Part shown: one piece after another, positions 14,959-22,560 of the stretch
Layout: each line of letters starts with the position of its first letter
Numbering within the stretch: position 1 is the first letter of the stretch
Assembly: GCA_948766235.1 (NCBI GenBank)
Contig: CAQCFX010000012.1
Span: forward strand, 1-23,635
DNA from: an uncultured Oscillospiraceae bacterium
GTDB lineage: Bacteria; Bacillota; Clostridia; Oscillospirales; Oscillospiraceae
Direction: 5' to 3'
Length of the DNA: 23,635 bases
The notes under the pieces: generated by a model
What the model saw: only the letters and a program-made list of their open reading frames with translations
What the model was told of the DNA's origin: nothing
Database searches by the model: none
Position numbers and translations under genes: made by a program

Positions 14959-16746
14959 TTAATACTTGCTGAACACGCTGGAGGCGTCGCGGCTGGGCGC
15001 GGCGTCATATCCGTCGTCATAGGAGGAGGAACCGGAATCCACCGCGCTGTACACAGGCTGGACCTTGGCGGCAAAGCCGTCCTGGCGCAGCTTGAAGCGG
15101 GCCAGCAGCTCCTTCATCAGAGCGGCCTGGCTGGACAGCTCCTCGCTGGCGGCGGCAGACTCCTCGCTGGTGGCGGAGTTGGTCTGCACCACGGAGCTGA
15201 TCTGGTCAATACCCTCAGTCACCTGAGCGATGGCCTCGGACTCCTCCTCGGCGGCCTTGGTGATCTGCTCCACAGCCGCCACCACCAGACCGGCGCGCTC
15301 GTTGGTGGCCTGGAGGGCCGCGGAGACCTTCTGAACAATCTCGTTGCCCTCCTTGACGGACACGATGGAGCGGTCGATGAGCTCCTTGGTGGCCTTGGCG
15401 GCCTCGTCGGACTTGGCGGACAGGTTGCGCACCTCGTCGGCCACAACGGCAAAGCCCTTGCCGGCGCTGCCCGCACGGGCGGCCTCTACGGCGGCGTTCA
15501 GGGCCAGGATGTTGGTCTGGAAAGCGATGTTCTCAATGGTGGCGATAATCTTGCCAATCTCGGAGGAGGACTCGGAAATCTTCTCCATGGCGGTGACCAT
15601 CTGCTGCATATACTCAGAGCTCTCGTTCAGGCACTGACCGGCATCCTGAGAGTGCCGCATGGCCTCCTCGCTGTTCTCGGCGTTCTTGCGGGAGTTATTG
15701 GAAATCTCGGCGATGGTGGCGGACAGCTCCTCCACGGCGCTGGCCTGCTCGGTAGCGCCCTGGGCCAGGGACTGAGCGCCGGTGGACACCTGCTCGGCGC
15801 CCGCAGACACCTGCTCAGCGCTCTGATTAATCTGGGTCAGCGCATCGCTCAGGCTGCGGTTGATGGCACGCACGGAGGTGAGGATGCTGCTCAGAGCGCC
15901 CACGTACATCTTCTCGTCCTTAGTGCGCACATCGAAGTTGCCGCCGCCCATTTCCTCCAGCAGACGGCACTCATCACCGATAACCTCGATGAGCACGTGC
16001 TGGCTGGTACGAAGAGCATCGCACATCTCACCCAGCTCGCTGGTGCTGTGGTAGTCCACGGGGATGTCCAGCTTGCCCTCGCTGAAGCCGTTGAGGGCCA
16101 CATGAACCTGCTCCACAGGCTGAACAATGCTCTTGATGATAATCAGAGCCATACGCATTACCACAATCGTGGCAATGACCATCGCCGCCAAAATAATCCC
16201 GATGGCGATATTAGAGGTAAGCTCCTGTCTGGCAATGATGCTCTCCTGCTCGCTCTGGAGGGTGGCCGCCAGAGCATCGCCGGCGGTGGCTGCCGCCTTC
16301 AGCTTGGGAGAGCAGGAAGCGGCAATCATGGCGGCGGCGGAGGTGCGGTCCACCCTGGCCTCGGCCACAATCTTCTCAGCCTCTACCTCCCACTCCTCTA
16401 CCGTATTGACAAAGGCGTTCAGCTCGGTCCTATTGTCCAGGGGGTAGACCTCCTTCAGCGCCACAAGCCGCTCCTTCAGCTCAGCCACCTTGGTGGTGGC
16501 GGTGTCCAGATTGGTCAGGTCGCCGCCCAGCACCGCGTCCCGCAGGCTGCGTCCGGCAATGTTGTAGTCAATGCGGCACTCAGAAACGATATCATTGGCC
16601 CCAACATAGTCATCAATGATATCCATGTACTGGTTCTTCTGGATGGTCATCAGAACGATGGACGCAATGATGATGATGACGGAAACGACAATGGTAACGC
16701 CGTAACCCAGAATCAGACTCTTTTTGATCTTCATGTTCTTGATCAT
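14959..16746 (-). CDS. Methyl-accepting chemotaxis protein with periplasmic four-helix-type sensor
   Basis: This 595-residue transmembrane chemoreceptor has TM1 (about 10-34), an external helical sensing domain (35-178, 4HB_MCP-like), TM2 (about 179-205) and a HAMP domain (about 205-255). A second HAMP-like segment follows (about 256-305), then a long coiled-coil signalling domain. The CheA/CheW-binding hairpin IENIAFQTNILALNAAVEAA onward (404-443) is near-consensus, so it should feed the Che proteins encoded at the left of the window. There is no C-terminal NWETF-type CheR/CheB tether; the end is SSVFSKY. The start is the ATG at 16746, with GAGGAGG nine bases upstream; an upstream TTG would lie inside that site. 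The ligand cannot be told from sequence. Confidence 0.95.
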   Translation of the reverse strand: MIKNMKIKKSLILGYGVTIVVSVIIIIASIVLMTIQKNQYMDIIDDYVGANDIVSECRIDYNIAGRSLRDAVLGGDLTNLDTATTKVAELKERLVALKEVYPLDNRTELNAFVNTVEEWEVEAEKIVAEARVDRTSAAAMIAASCSPKLKAAATAGDALAATLQSEQESIIARQELTSNIAIGIILAAMVIATIVVMRMALIIIKSIVQPVEQVHVALNGFSEGKLDIPVDYHSTSELGEMCDALRTSQHVLIEVIGDECRLLEEMGGGNFDVRTKDEKMYVGALSSILTSVRAINRSLSDALTQINQSAEQVSAGAEQVSTGAQSLAQGATEQASAVEELSATIAEISNNSRKNAENSEEAMRHSQDAGQCLNESSEYMQQMVTAMEKISESSSEIGKIIATIENIAFQTNILALNAAVEAARAGSAGKGFAVVADEVRNLSAKSDEAAKATKELIDRSIVSVKEGNEIVQKVSAALQATNERAGLVVAAVEQITKAAEEESEAIAQVTEGIDQISSVVQTNSATSEESAAASEELSSQAALMKELLARFKLRQDGFAAKVQPVYSAVDSGSSSYDDGYDAAPSRDASSVFSKY

Positions 16747-16786
16747 TTGCAATTTCCTCCTCAATTTTCTTGTGCCTATGGTATAT

Positions 16787-17563
16787 TTATATGAAATCGG
16801 TTCTGAGTCCGGAGAGGGTCGGGGTTTTCCGTTCCCGCTCCAGCACGTCGCCGTATTTTCCTTTCTCCTCGTCCGAGGTCACCCGTCCACCAGCCATGGT
16901 AATGACCCGGCGGCGCAGGATATTCACATACTGGCTGTCATGGGTGGCCATGATGACCGTGGTGCCTCGCCGGTTTACATCATTGAGCAGGTGCAGCGTG
17001 TCCCAAATGCAGTCGTCATCCAGGTTCGCGGTGATCTCGTCCAGCACCAGGATGGGCGGGCTGCCAATCAGGGCTCTGGCCAGCTCCACCCGGCGGCACT
17101 CGCCAATGGACAGCTCCACCGGGTATTTGCTCTCCACGCCCTTCATCCCCACCAGGCCAAGCACCTTCTTCACCCGAATCTCCACCAGGCGCGGACTCTC
17201 CTTGCCCAAGGCGATTTTGGCCGCCAGCGTCAGGTTTTCCCCCACAGTCTTCTTGCGAATCAGCGTAGGGTCCTGCCAGATTTTCCCGAACATAATGGCG
17301 GCCCGGTTGCGGCTGAGCTTCATCATCCGGTTCAGGTCCTTGTCGTCCACGTAAACCCTGCCCTTGTTGGGTCTGTCCTGCCCGGTGATGAGCCGGAGCA
17401 GCGTACTTTTTCCTGCGCCGCTGCTGCCCACCACAAAGACAAACTCGCCCTGCCGGATTGTCAGGTCTACGTCCTCCACACCCATATCCTGGTGTACCGC
17501 GCCCCGTTTCTTTCGCTTGGGTTTATAGAATTTTGAGACATTCTCTAAAGAAATTGTGGGCAT
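16787..17563 (-). CDS. FtsE-like ABC ATPase without adjacent permease
   Basis: This 258-residue nucleotide-binding subunit is of the FtsE/LolD/MacB type. Walker A is GSSGAGKST (46-54), Q-loop Q97 lies in IWQDP, Walker B is ILVLDE (171-176) with the D-loop NLDDD after it, and H208 is the switch histidine. The signature is LSIGE (151-155) instead of LSGGQ/E, and the family DEPT is DEIT here. The N-terminal NVSKFYKPKRKKRGA is unusually basic. FtsE works with the permease FtsX, which is absent here; the next gene 40 bases on is an MCP in the same transcript. The start is ATG 17563 with AGGAG seven bases upstream; a longer frame to 17662 overlaps the divergent promoter and lacks conservation. Confidence 0.85.
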   Translation of the reverse strand: MPTISLENVSKFYKPKRKKRGAVHQDMGVEDVDLTIRQGEFVFVVGSSGAGKSTLLRLITGQDRPNKGRVYVDDKDLNRMMKLSRNRAAIMFGKIWQDPTLIRKKTVGENLTLAAKIALGKESPRLVEIRVKKVLGLVGMKGVESKYPVELSIGECRRVELARALIGSPPILVLDEITANLDDDCIWDTLHLLNDVNRRGTTVIMATHDSQYVNILRRRVITMAGGRVTSDEEKGKYGDVLERERKTPTLSGLRTDFI

Positions 17564-17609
17564 AAGCTTCTCCTGACGCCGCCAAATTGGGCGGGCCATA
17601 TTCTTTCCA

Positions 17610-17637
17610 TTGAAAATGGCGAAACATCTGTTATAAT
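17610..17637 (+). promoter_or_regulatory. Sigma-A promoter for the C39-like peptidase gene
   Basis: TTGAAA at 17610-17615 and consensus TATAAT at 17632-17637 are 16 bases apart, with an extended -10 TG at 17629-17630. The start codon at 17683 would be about 40 bases after the transcription start. It lies in the divergent gap to the FtsE-like gene; I see no equally good promoter for the minus strand there. Confidence 0.78.
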
Positions 17638-17682
17638 ATCCACAGGAAGATTTCCTGAGCATGGAATAAGGGGGGTGAAACG

Positions 17683-18654
17683 GTGAAGACAGGTCGTCCC
17701 AAGCATACCAAACGGAATATTGTGCTGGTGCTCCTGCTGGCCGTGCTATGTATCGGCGCCGCCGAACTGGCCGCCTGCCGCTATTTCGCCCCGGACGTCT
17801 ATGAGCGCATTACCGCGCCCGTGCGCCACGCGGCGGTGGTAACGGTGGATGCCTGCCGCACCGGGCTGAACGCCGCCGGAGCCTTCTGCCGGGACGTTGG
17901 GGAGGAAATGGTTCAGCTTGCCCGGCGGGCCGGCGAGGAAATCGCCAGCTTTGCCCACCAAACCGCCCAGCGGGCCGTCCAGTTCTGGGAGGAGCTCACC
18001 ACGCCCAAGCTGATTCAGCTGGAGTACGATGAACCGCCGGAAAGCAGCCCCCCTGAAGGCTTGGGTCCCGCCACCCCGCCCCCCCTCACCGAGCTGCGGG
18101 AGGAAAACGGCCGGCAGATTCTCACCGGAGGATATGTGGACATCGTCTACTTCTATCAGGCGGGTGAGGAGTGGGCCAGCCAGCCCTACGGCTCAGACAC
18201 TATAGGCCCCTACGGCTGCGGCCCCACGGTAATGGCCATGGTGGTGGCCAGCCTCACCGATACTGACACCGACCCCGCCGCTATGGCCGCCTGGGCCGTT
18301 CAAAACGGCCACTGGGCCAGGCGGAGCGGCTCCTACGACTCCATCGTTATGGACGCCGCCCAGGCCTTTGGCCTGGAGGCGGAAAGCTTCCCATCCCGGG
18401 ACCCGGCGGACCTGCGCGCCGCCCTGCGGGAGGGTAAGCTGCTGGTGGCCCACATCGGCCCCGGCCACTTCACCGTGGGCGGGCACTTTATCCTCATCCA
18501 CGGCACAACGCTGGCCGGCGACGTCCTGGTGGCCGACCCCAACAGCCCCGAGCGCAGCTTGATGACCTGGGACCCCCAGATTATCTTAGACGAGCTCTCC
18601 TCCGCCCGCAGCCACGGCGCGCCGCTTTGGGTGGTGTCCAAGCCGGCGGAGTAG
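17683..18654 (+). CDS. Membrane-anchored C39-like cysteine peptidase
   Basis: The 323-residue product has a basic N-terminus and one hydrophobic segment (about 12-31), either an uncleaved anchor or a signal peptide. An amphipathic helical region (about 38-105) follows, then a Pro-rich linker and a C39-like papain-fold domain from about 150. Visible features are Q159 as a possible oxyanion residue, catalytic C179 in YGCGPTVMAM, H268 in GGHFILIHG and D285 in VADPNSP. It is predicted to act outside the membrane. It is not fused to an ABC transporter, so it is not a bacteriocin exporter; the cell-wall or protein substrate is unknown. The start is GTG 17683 with AAGGGGGG six bases upstream. It is monocistronic, bounded by its own promoter and terminator. 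Confidence 0.85.
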   Translation: MKTGRPKHTKRNIVLVLLLAVLCIGAAELAACRYFAPDVYERITAPVRHAAVVTVDACRTGLNAAGAFCRDVGEEMVQLARRAGEEIASFAHQTAQRAVQFWEELTTPKLIQLEYDEPPESSPPEGLGPATPPPLTELREENGRQILTGGYVDIVYFYQAGEEWASQPYGSDTIGPYGCGPTVMAMVVASLTDTDTDPAAMAAWAVQNGHWARRSGSYDSIVMDAAQAFGLEAESFPSRDPADLRAALREGKLLVAHIGPGHFTVGGHFILIHGTTLAGDVLVADPNSPERSLMTWDPQIILDELSSARSHGAPLWVVSKPAE

Positions 18655-18681
18655 GCGGCGTCCCCCTACATCTATTCGCGG

Positions 18682-18717
18682 AATATCGGCCCGGTTGATA
18701 CCGGGCCGATATTTTTA
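18682..18717 (+). terminator. Rho-independent terminator after the C39-like gene
   Basis: A perfect 13-base-pair stem (AATATCGGCCCGG at 18682-18694 with CCGGGCCGATATT at 18701-18713) with loop TTGATA is followed by TTTATT. It terminates the + strand gene. Read from the minus strand the stem is present but no U tract follows, so it would be a poor end for the converging fliD operon. Confidence 0.85.
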
Positions 18718-18732
18718 TTCCGGCCTTTGCCC

Positions 18733-19128
18733 TTATTGATATGCGGATTGCTCCCGGCCCAGCCGCTGGTTGAGCACCCGGTCCACCGTCATAATCTGCT
18801 TCAGGCGGCGGCGGTTGGCCGCAACCTGCTCTTGAAGCATCTGCTGCGTCCGCTCTCCCGGCTCCGCCTCCCCGCCGTTGAGCAGCGCCGCCAGCTTCTC
18901 GGCCTCCTCCCGGTCGCTCAAGACTTCCATCTGCTCCCGCAGCGCCTTGTCGGCGGCCTGCAGCTTGGCCAGCGGCTCCTCCCGCATGGCGATGAGCATC
19001 TGAGTGCTCACCTGGTCGTTGCGGTCAATCGACTGGGCCAGCTGCTGGGTCAAGTCTTCCAGCTCATTGAGCAGGTTGCCAGTGCGCTTCATCTGCACCA
19101 GGGCGTCCATTACGGTTTTTTCCGTCAT
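18733..19128 (-). CDS. FliT-like small helical flagellar chaperone candidate
   Basis: This 131-residue, almost entirely alpha-helical protein has heptad-rich stretches (LVQMKRTGNLLNELEDLTQQ, LAKLQAADKALREQMEVL) and no membrane segment. Its start ATG overlaps the fliS stop in an ATGA arrangement. In Firmicutes the gene after fliD-fliS is fliT, the chaperone for the cap protein FliD, and size and predicted structure fit. No sequence motif alone proves FliT, and a FlgN-like chaperone cannot be excluded. The frame ends at TAA 18733-18735, 16 bases from the hairpin of the convergent gene. Confidence 0.6.
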   Translation of the reverse strand: MTEKTVMDALVQMKRTGNLLNELEDLTQQLAQSIDRNDQVSTQMLIAMREEPLAKLQAADKALREQMEVLSDREEAEKLAALLNGGEAEPGERTQQMLQEQVAANRRRLKQIMTVDRVLNQRLGREQSAYQ

Positions 19129-19532
19129 GCCTGCTCCTCAGCGCCCTGCCCCTCCTGCTCGGCGGTTTTCTCCGCCTCGCGGAAGGTGTCGCGCAGCTCC
19201 ATAACCATGGTTTTCACCCGCTCCAGCTCGGTCTTGTTTCGTCCAGCCTTTACCCGGTTGAGTTCAAAGCTGAAGTAGTCATACAGCCGGTTTAAATTTC
19301 GGCTGATGGGGTAGTGCATATCCAGGGTATCGTCCAAGTAGCGAATGATATCCAGACTTCGGTCCACACTTGCCTCGAACAGGGGATAGTCCGCCTTGTC
19401 CAGGGCCAGGCCGGCCCTGAGCAGACGCTTCACCAGCTCGTCATACAGCAGCAGCAGCAGCTCTCCCTGAGACATGGAATTGATACCCTGCTCCTTGTAG
19501 CCCTGGTACCCCTGGAAGCCTTTGATATCCAT
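19125..19532 (-). CDS. fliS: Flagellin export chaperone FliS
   Basis: FliS binds the C-terminus of newly made flagellin in the cytoplasm, prevents premature polymerisation and guides it to the export gate. The 135-residue protein shows the family pattern YKEQGINSMSQGELLLLLYD and ELVKRLLRAGLALDK in the first 50 residues, then DIIRYLDDTLDMHYPISRNL and LYDYFSFELNRVKA. The N-terminal QGYQGYKEQGI matches the flexible FliS cap. AAAGGAG lies six bases before the ATG at 19532. It follows fliD with 26 bases between and overlaps the FliT-like gene, forming a compact operon. Its flagellin client is not encoded in the window. Confidence 0.95.
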   Translation of the reverse strand: MDIKGFQGYQGYKEQGINSMSQGELLLLLYDELVKRLLRAGLALDKADYPLFEASVDRSLDIIRYLDDTLDMHYPISRNLNRLYDYFSFELNRVKAGRNKTELERVKTMVMELRDTFREAEKTAEQEGQGAEEQA

Positions 19533-19558
19533 TTCTAACTCCTTTTCCGTGGATGAAT

Positions 19559-22381
19559 TTAGTAGCCGCCGGTCCCGCCCATCAGGCCGGACATGGCGGA
19601 GGCCTGGGAGTTCATTTCGGCAATCAGCTGCTCCAAGCGGCTGAACTGGGTGGTGTACCGGTCAATCTGATCGGACATCTTATTCTGCCAGCGCTCAATC
19701 TGATTGTCGATGTTGTCAATCTGGCTCTTGAGGCTGTTGCTGTTCAGCGAAGTGGGGGACTTGACAGAACCCGCGCGGGTAATCAGAATGCCCTTGGGTT
19801 CGCCGGTGGTCTTGACATAGCTGTTCAGCGTGTTTTGCAGATTCTGCATCAGACCGTCGCTGGCCGAGCCGCCCTCCTTGGTCTTGGTAAAGGCGTTGCG
19901 CACCTTGTCCGGGTCGCTTTCCAGGGTGGAGCGCAGCTTATCCTCGTCCAGGCTCAGGGTGGTCATGCCGTTGCTGTAGGAGGTGGTAATGCCAATCTCC
20001 CGCAGGGTCTGGCCGTCCGTTCCGCCGGGGGTAATCGCGCCCAGCAGTTTGCTGTACATACTGGACAGGTTGCTGTCTCCAAACAGGATGCCCTGCTTGG
20101 CCTTCTCGTTGTAGGCCGCCAGCTCGCTCTCGGAATACTTCTCCTCCTCCTCGGCGGTGAGGGGCTCGTACCGGCTGCCGTTGGACTGCTGGCCGGGCAG
20201 CGTGGAGTAGGCGTTCTTAATCTCGGTGGCCATTTCGTTGTAGTCCTCCACAAAGCTGCGGATGGCGTCTATAATCTTATCCGAGTCTGTGGTGGTATTA
20301 AAGGTAACGGCCTCGTAGTCATTGCCGTCCTTGTCGGGGGCGTTGGCTCCAGTCTCGTTGAAGGTGCCCTTCACGTTGACGGTCAGACCGTCGATATCGA
20401 AGCTGTTGCTGGCGCGGCTGAAGTTTGCGAAGTTTTTGCCGTTGATGGTTACGTCCATGACGGCGTCCTGACCGCTGGTATAGGAGGATTCAAACTCCGG
20501 AAGCTCGATTTTTGTGCCGGTTTTACTGTCGTCGCCTTCATACAGCTTGAGCTCCATCTCCTTGCCCGTCTTGTTGGTTAGCAAGAGCCCGCCTGTGAGT
20601 TCGTTATAAGAGGCAGACTGACCATAATTGCGAAGGGACACGTTCAGCTTGTCGACAATATCCTGCATTGAGTCGGTGTTGGAGATCATGAAGCTTAAGT
20701 CATGGCCCTCGAGCGAAAAGGCAAAGCGCTTTCTCTCGCCGTCCTTCAAGCCAAGGCCATAGACCTCGGAGAAGCTGTCGCTGGCGCTGTGGTCGCCCGA
20801 AGCAAACAGAGCCTTGCCCAAGCCGCCAAGCTCAATCTTGCTGTTGGCCCCAGTCTCGGTGGCGGTGAACTTGAACTCGTTGGTGAGCTTGGAGTAGCTC
20901 ACCTTCACCCCCGCCTCAGCGTTGGAGTTGATGGAGTTCATCAGGCTCTCCAAGGTGGTGTCCTCGGTGACGTTAATGTGGGCCCCGTTGATTTCAAAAT
21001 CGTACAGCGCCTTGCCGTCGTTGTCCACCCGGTAGCCGTCCTTATCCACCCGGTTGCCGGCCTTGTCCAGATAATAGGAGGTGCCGTCGGCGCGCTTCTT
21101 CTCGGTAACGCCGCCCGCGCCCTTCAGCCGGTTGTCCTGAGTGAAAATGGTCCCGGCCTCGTCGCCCAGTATGTCGGACAGCTTCTTGCTGGGGTTGACA
21201 AAGTTGGAGTCGCCGCTCTCAAAACCCAGGGCTTCCACAGCAGAGCCGCCCAGGCTCAGGGTGGAACCCTCGGCGGTCCTGAAGGAGAGCTTTCCGCCGC
21301 TGTTGCTCACCCTAATCTTGTTTTTGCCAAAGGCATCGTCCAGCTCGCTCTGAAGGGCCTCCTTGAATTGGACATTTTTGTCCTTTGCGGCGTCATAGGT
21401 AAAGTCAATCTTGTTCATCACATCGGACATATTGATTTTCTTGGTGGTGCCGTTGAAGGTGATGCCCAGTTCCTTGCCGCCGCTCCACTTGCCGTCGTCG
21501 CCCTTGGTGCCGCCAAGGTACTCGTAGGCGGGGGTGGCCTTGGTCAGGTTGTTGGGCGCCGTCAGAACGTGTTCCCCAGCATACTTCTTGATGTCGCCGG
21601 AGGAGGAGCTGATTTTTACCTCGTTGCCGTTGCCCAGCCCGTCCTTGAACGTCAGACGTCCAAAGGCATCCGCTTCCACCTTAATGGCCTTATCGGCGGT
21701 AGTGGTCTCCTGGAAGCCGTTCTTGGTGTAGTTATAGGTGATCTCGCTCAGCTTCTTGTTGATGGCGTTGGCCAGCTTCTCGCCGTTGTTCGCGCCCTCG
21801 TACTGGCTCCAATCCTCCAGCTCGTCAAAGCTGATATCAAAGGAGGCGCCGTTGGTGCCGCCGTACTGGAAGCTCAGGGTGCCGGAGATGGTGTTCACGT
21901 CCAGCTCCTTAGTCAGGTCGAAGTCCTTGCCGATGATGGAGGACGCATCGCTCAAGCTCCCGCCCAGGCCGGATACGGTGTAGCTGGCGGCCGTGGCCAT
22001 CTGCTTGACGCCGTTAATCCGGATATCGCTGGAGGTCTTGCCGCTGGCGGTAATCTTGTCCTTGAAAGTGCCGGCGGTGGTGGTGTTCACCGCGTTGGTG
22101 AAAAAGCTGTTGCTGAGCAGGTTGGTTTTGGAGGAGTAGGAGGTGTATTTGGTGTTGAAGTTCACCGCCTTGTCGATGATGCTGCGGTACGCCTCCTGCT
22201 GCCACTCAATCTTGGTGCGCTTTTTCACCAAGTTCTGAATTTTCAGCTTAATGCCGGAAACCGCATTTTCGATCATGGACTCGGTGTCCATGCCGCTGGC
22301 CAGACCACTGAGCACGTTCCGACTGCCGTAGATGCTGCTGGTGTTATAGCTGCTGTTGCTCAAACTGGTAATAGATGCCAT
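19559..22381 (-). CDS. fliD: Flagellar filament cap protein FliD (HAP2), unusually large
   Basis: FliD forms the cap at the filament tip that folds incoming flagellin. The N-terminus (RNVLSGLASGMDTESMIENA, 21-40) and following coil KIEWQQEAYRSIIDK are typical of FliD_N. The C-terminal region has the typical FVEDYNEMATEIKNA, the EEEKYSESELAAYNEKAKQG-type segment and the terminal coil. A flagellin-hook-IN-like motif (EINGAHINVTEDTTLESLMN, about 463-482) and a second similar unit (about 556-600) lie in the middle. At 940 residues it is about twice the common 450-650 length; the extra is variable beta-rich sequence at about 100-460. The ATG at 22381 has AAAGGAG eight bases upstream. It heads the fliD-fliS-fliT-like operon. 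Confidence 0.96.
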   Translation of the reverse strand: MASITSLSNSSYNTSSIYGSRNVLSGLASGMDTESMIENAVSGIKLKIQNLVKKRTKIEWQQEAYRSIIDKAVNFNTKYTSYSSKTNLLSNSFFTNAVNTTTAGTFKDKITASGKTSSDIRINGVKQMATAASYTVSGLGGSLSDASSIIGKDFDLTKELDVNTISGTLSFQYGGTNGASFDISFDELEDWSQYEGANNGEKLANAINKKLSEITYNYTKNGFQETTTADKAIKVEADAFGRLTFKDGLGNGNEVKISSSSGDIKKYAGEHVLTAPNNLTKATPAYEYLGGTKGDDGKWSGGKELGITFNGTTKKINMSDVMNKIDFTYDAAKDKNVQFKEALQSELDDAFGKNKIRVSNSGGKLSFRTAEGSTLSLGGSAVEALGFESGDSNFVNPSKKLSDILGDEAGTIFTQDNRLKGAGGVTEKKRADGTSYYLDKAGNRVDKDGYRVDNDGKALYDFEINGAHINVTEDTTLESLMNSINSNAEAGVKVSYSKLTNEFKFTATETGANSKIELGGLGKALFASGDHSASDSFSEVYGLGLKDGERKRFAFSLEGHDLSFMISNTDSMQDIVDKLNVSLRNYGQSASYNELTGGLLLTNKTGKEMELKLYEGDDSKTGTKIELPEFESSYTSGQDAVMDVTINGKNFANFSRASNSFDIDGLTVNVKGTFNETGANAPDKDGNDYEAVTFNTTTDSDKIIDAIRSFVEDYNEMATEIKNAYSTLPGQQSNGSRYEPLTAEEEEKYSESELAAYNEKAKQGILFGDSNLSSMYSKLLGAITPGGTDGQTLREIGITTSYSNGMTTLSLDEDKLRSTLESDPDKVRNAFTKTKEGGSASDGLMQNLQNTLNSYVKTTGEPKGILITRAGSVKSPTSLNSNSLKSQIDNIDNQIERWQNKMSDQIDRYTTQFSRLEQLIAEMNSQASAMSGLMGGTGGY

Positions 22382-22504
22382 ATCAATCGCTCCTTTCTAA
22401 AAACTCCAAGGCACAGTGCCCGCCTCATGCCTGTCTTCGGAGAAAAATTTGAAAAAATTTTTAGAGTTTTTCTGTTCTACCTCTGTTCTTTTTTATCGAC
22501 CTGT

Positions 22505-22533
22505 AGTATAGTAAACTTAAGACTTTTCTCCAA
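22505..22533 (-). promoter_or_regulatory. Putative sigma-A promoter for fliD operon
   Basis: On the minus strand TTGGAG (complement of 22528-22533) and TATACT (complement of 22505-22510) are 17 bases apart. The predicted transcript start near 22498 gives a leader of about 115 bases before fliD. The same AT-rich stretch carries TATAGT on the plus strand at 22507-22512, so a parA promoter may overlap it. No good sigma-28 match was found here. Confidence 0.55.
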
Positions 22534-22560
22534 GTTTTTGTGAGAGGGAGGGAATATTCC

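Noticed and set aside
16747..16764. Upstream TTG start for the MCP gene
   Set aside because: The TTG lies inside the GAGGAGG ribosome binding site that serves the ATG at 16746.
17564..17662. N-terminal extension of the FtsE-like gene
   Set aside because: It crosses the strong divergent promoter at 17610-17637, lacks a ribosome binding site and adds non-conserved sequence; ATG 17563 is well placed.
22440..22480. Sigma-28 promoter for fliD (TAAA with a TCCGAAGA-like box)
   Set aside because: The spacing is about 18 bases rather than 15-16 and the box matches only five of eight positions.
20702..22543. A 613-codon plus-strand frame opposite fliD
   Set aside because: It is antisense to fliD with Gly/Val/Ala-rich composition and no ribosome binding site or motif; a codon-bias shadow.
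22540..22560. GTG start for the ParA-like gene
   Set aside because: The extra codons encode the purine-rich ribosome binding site for TTG 22561, and ParA proteins begin just before the KGGVGKT motif.
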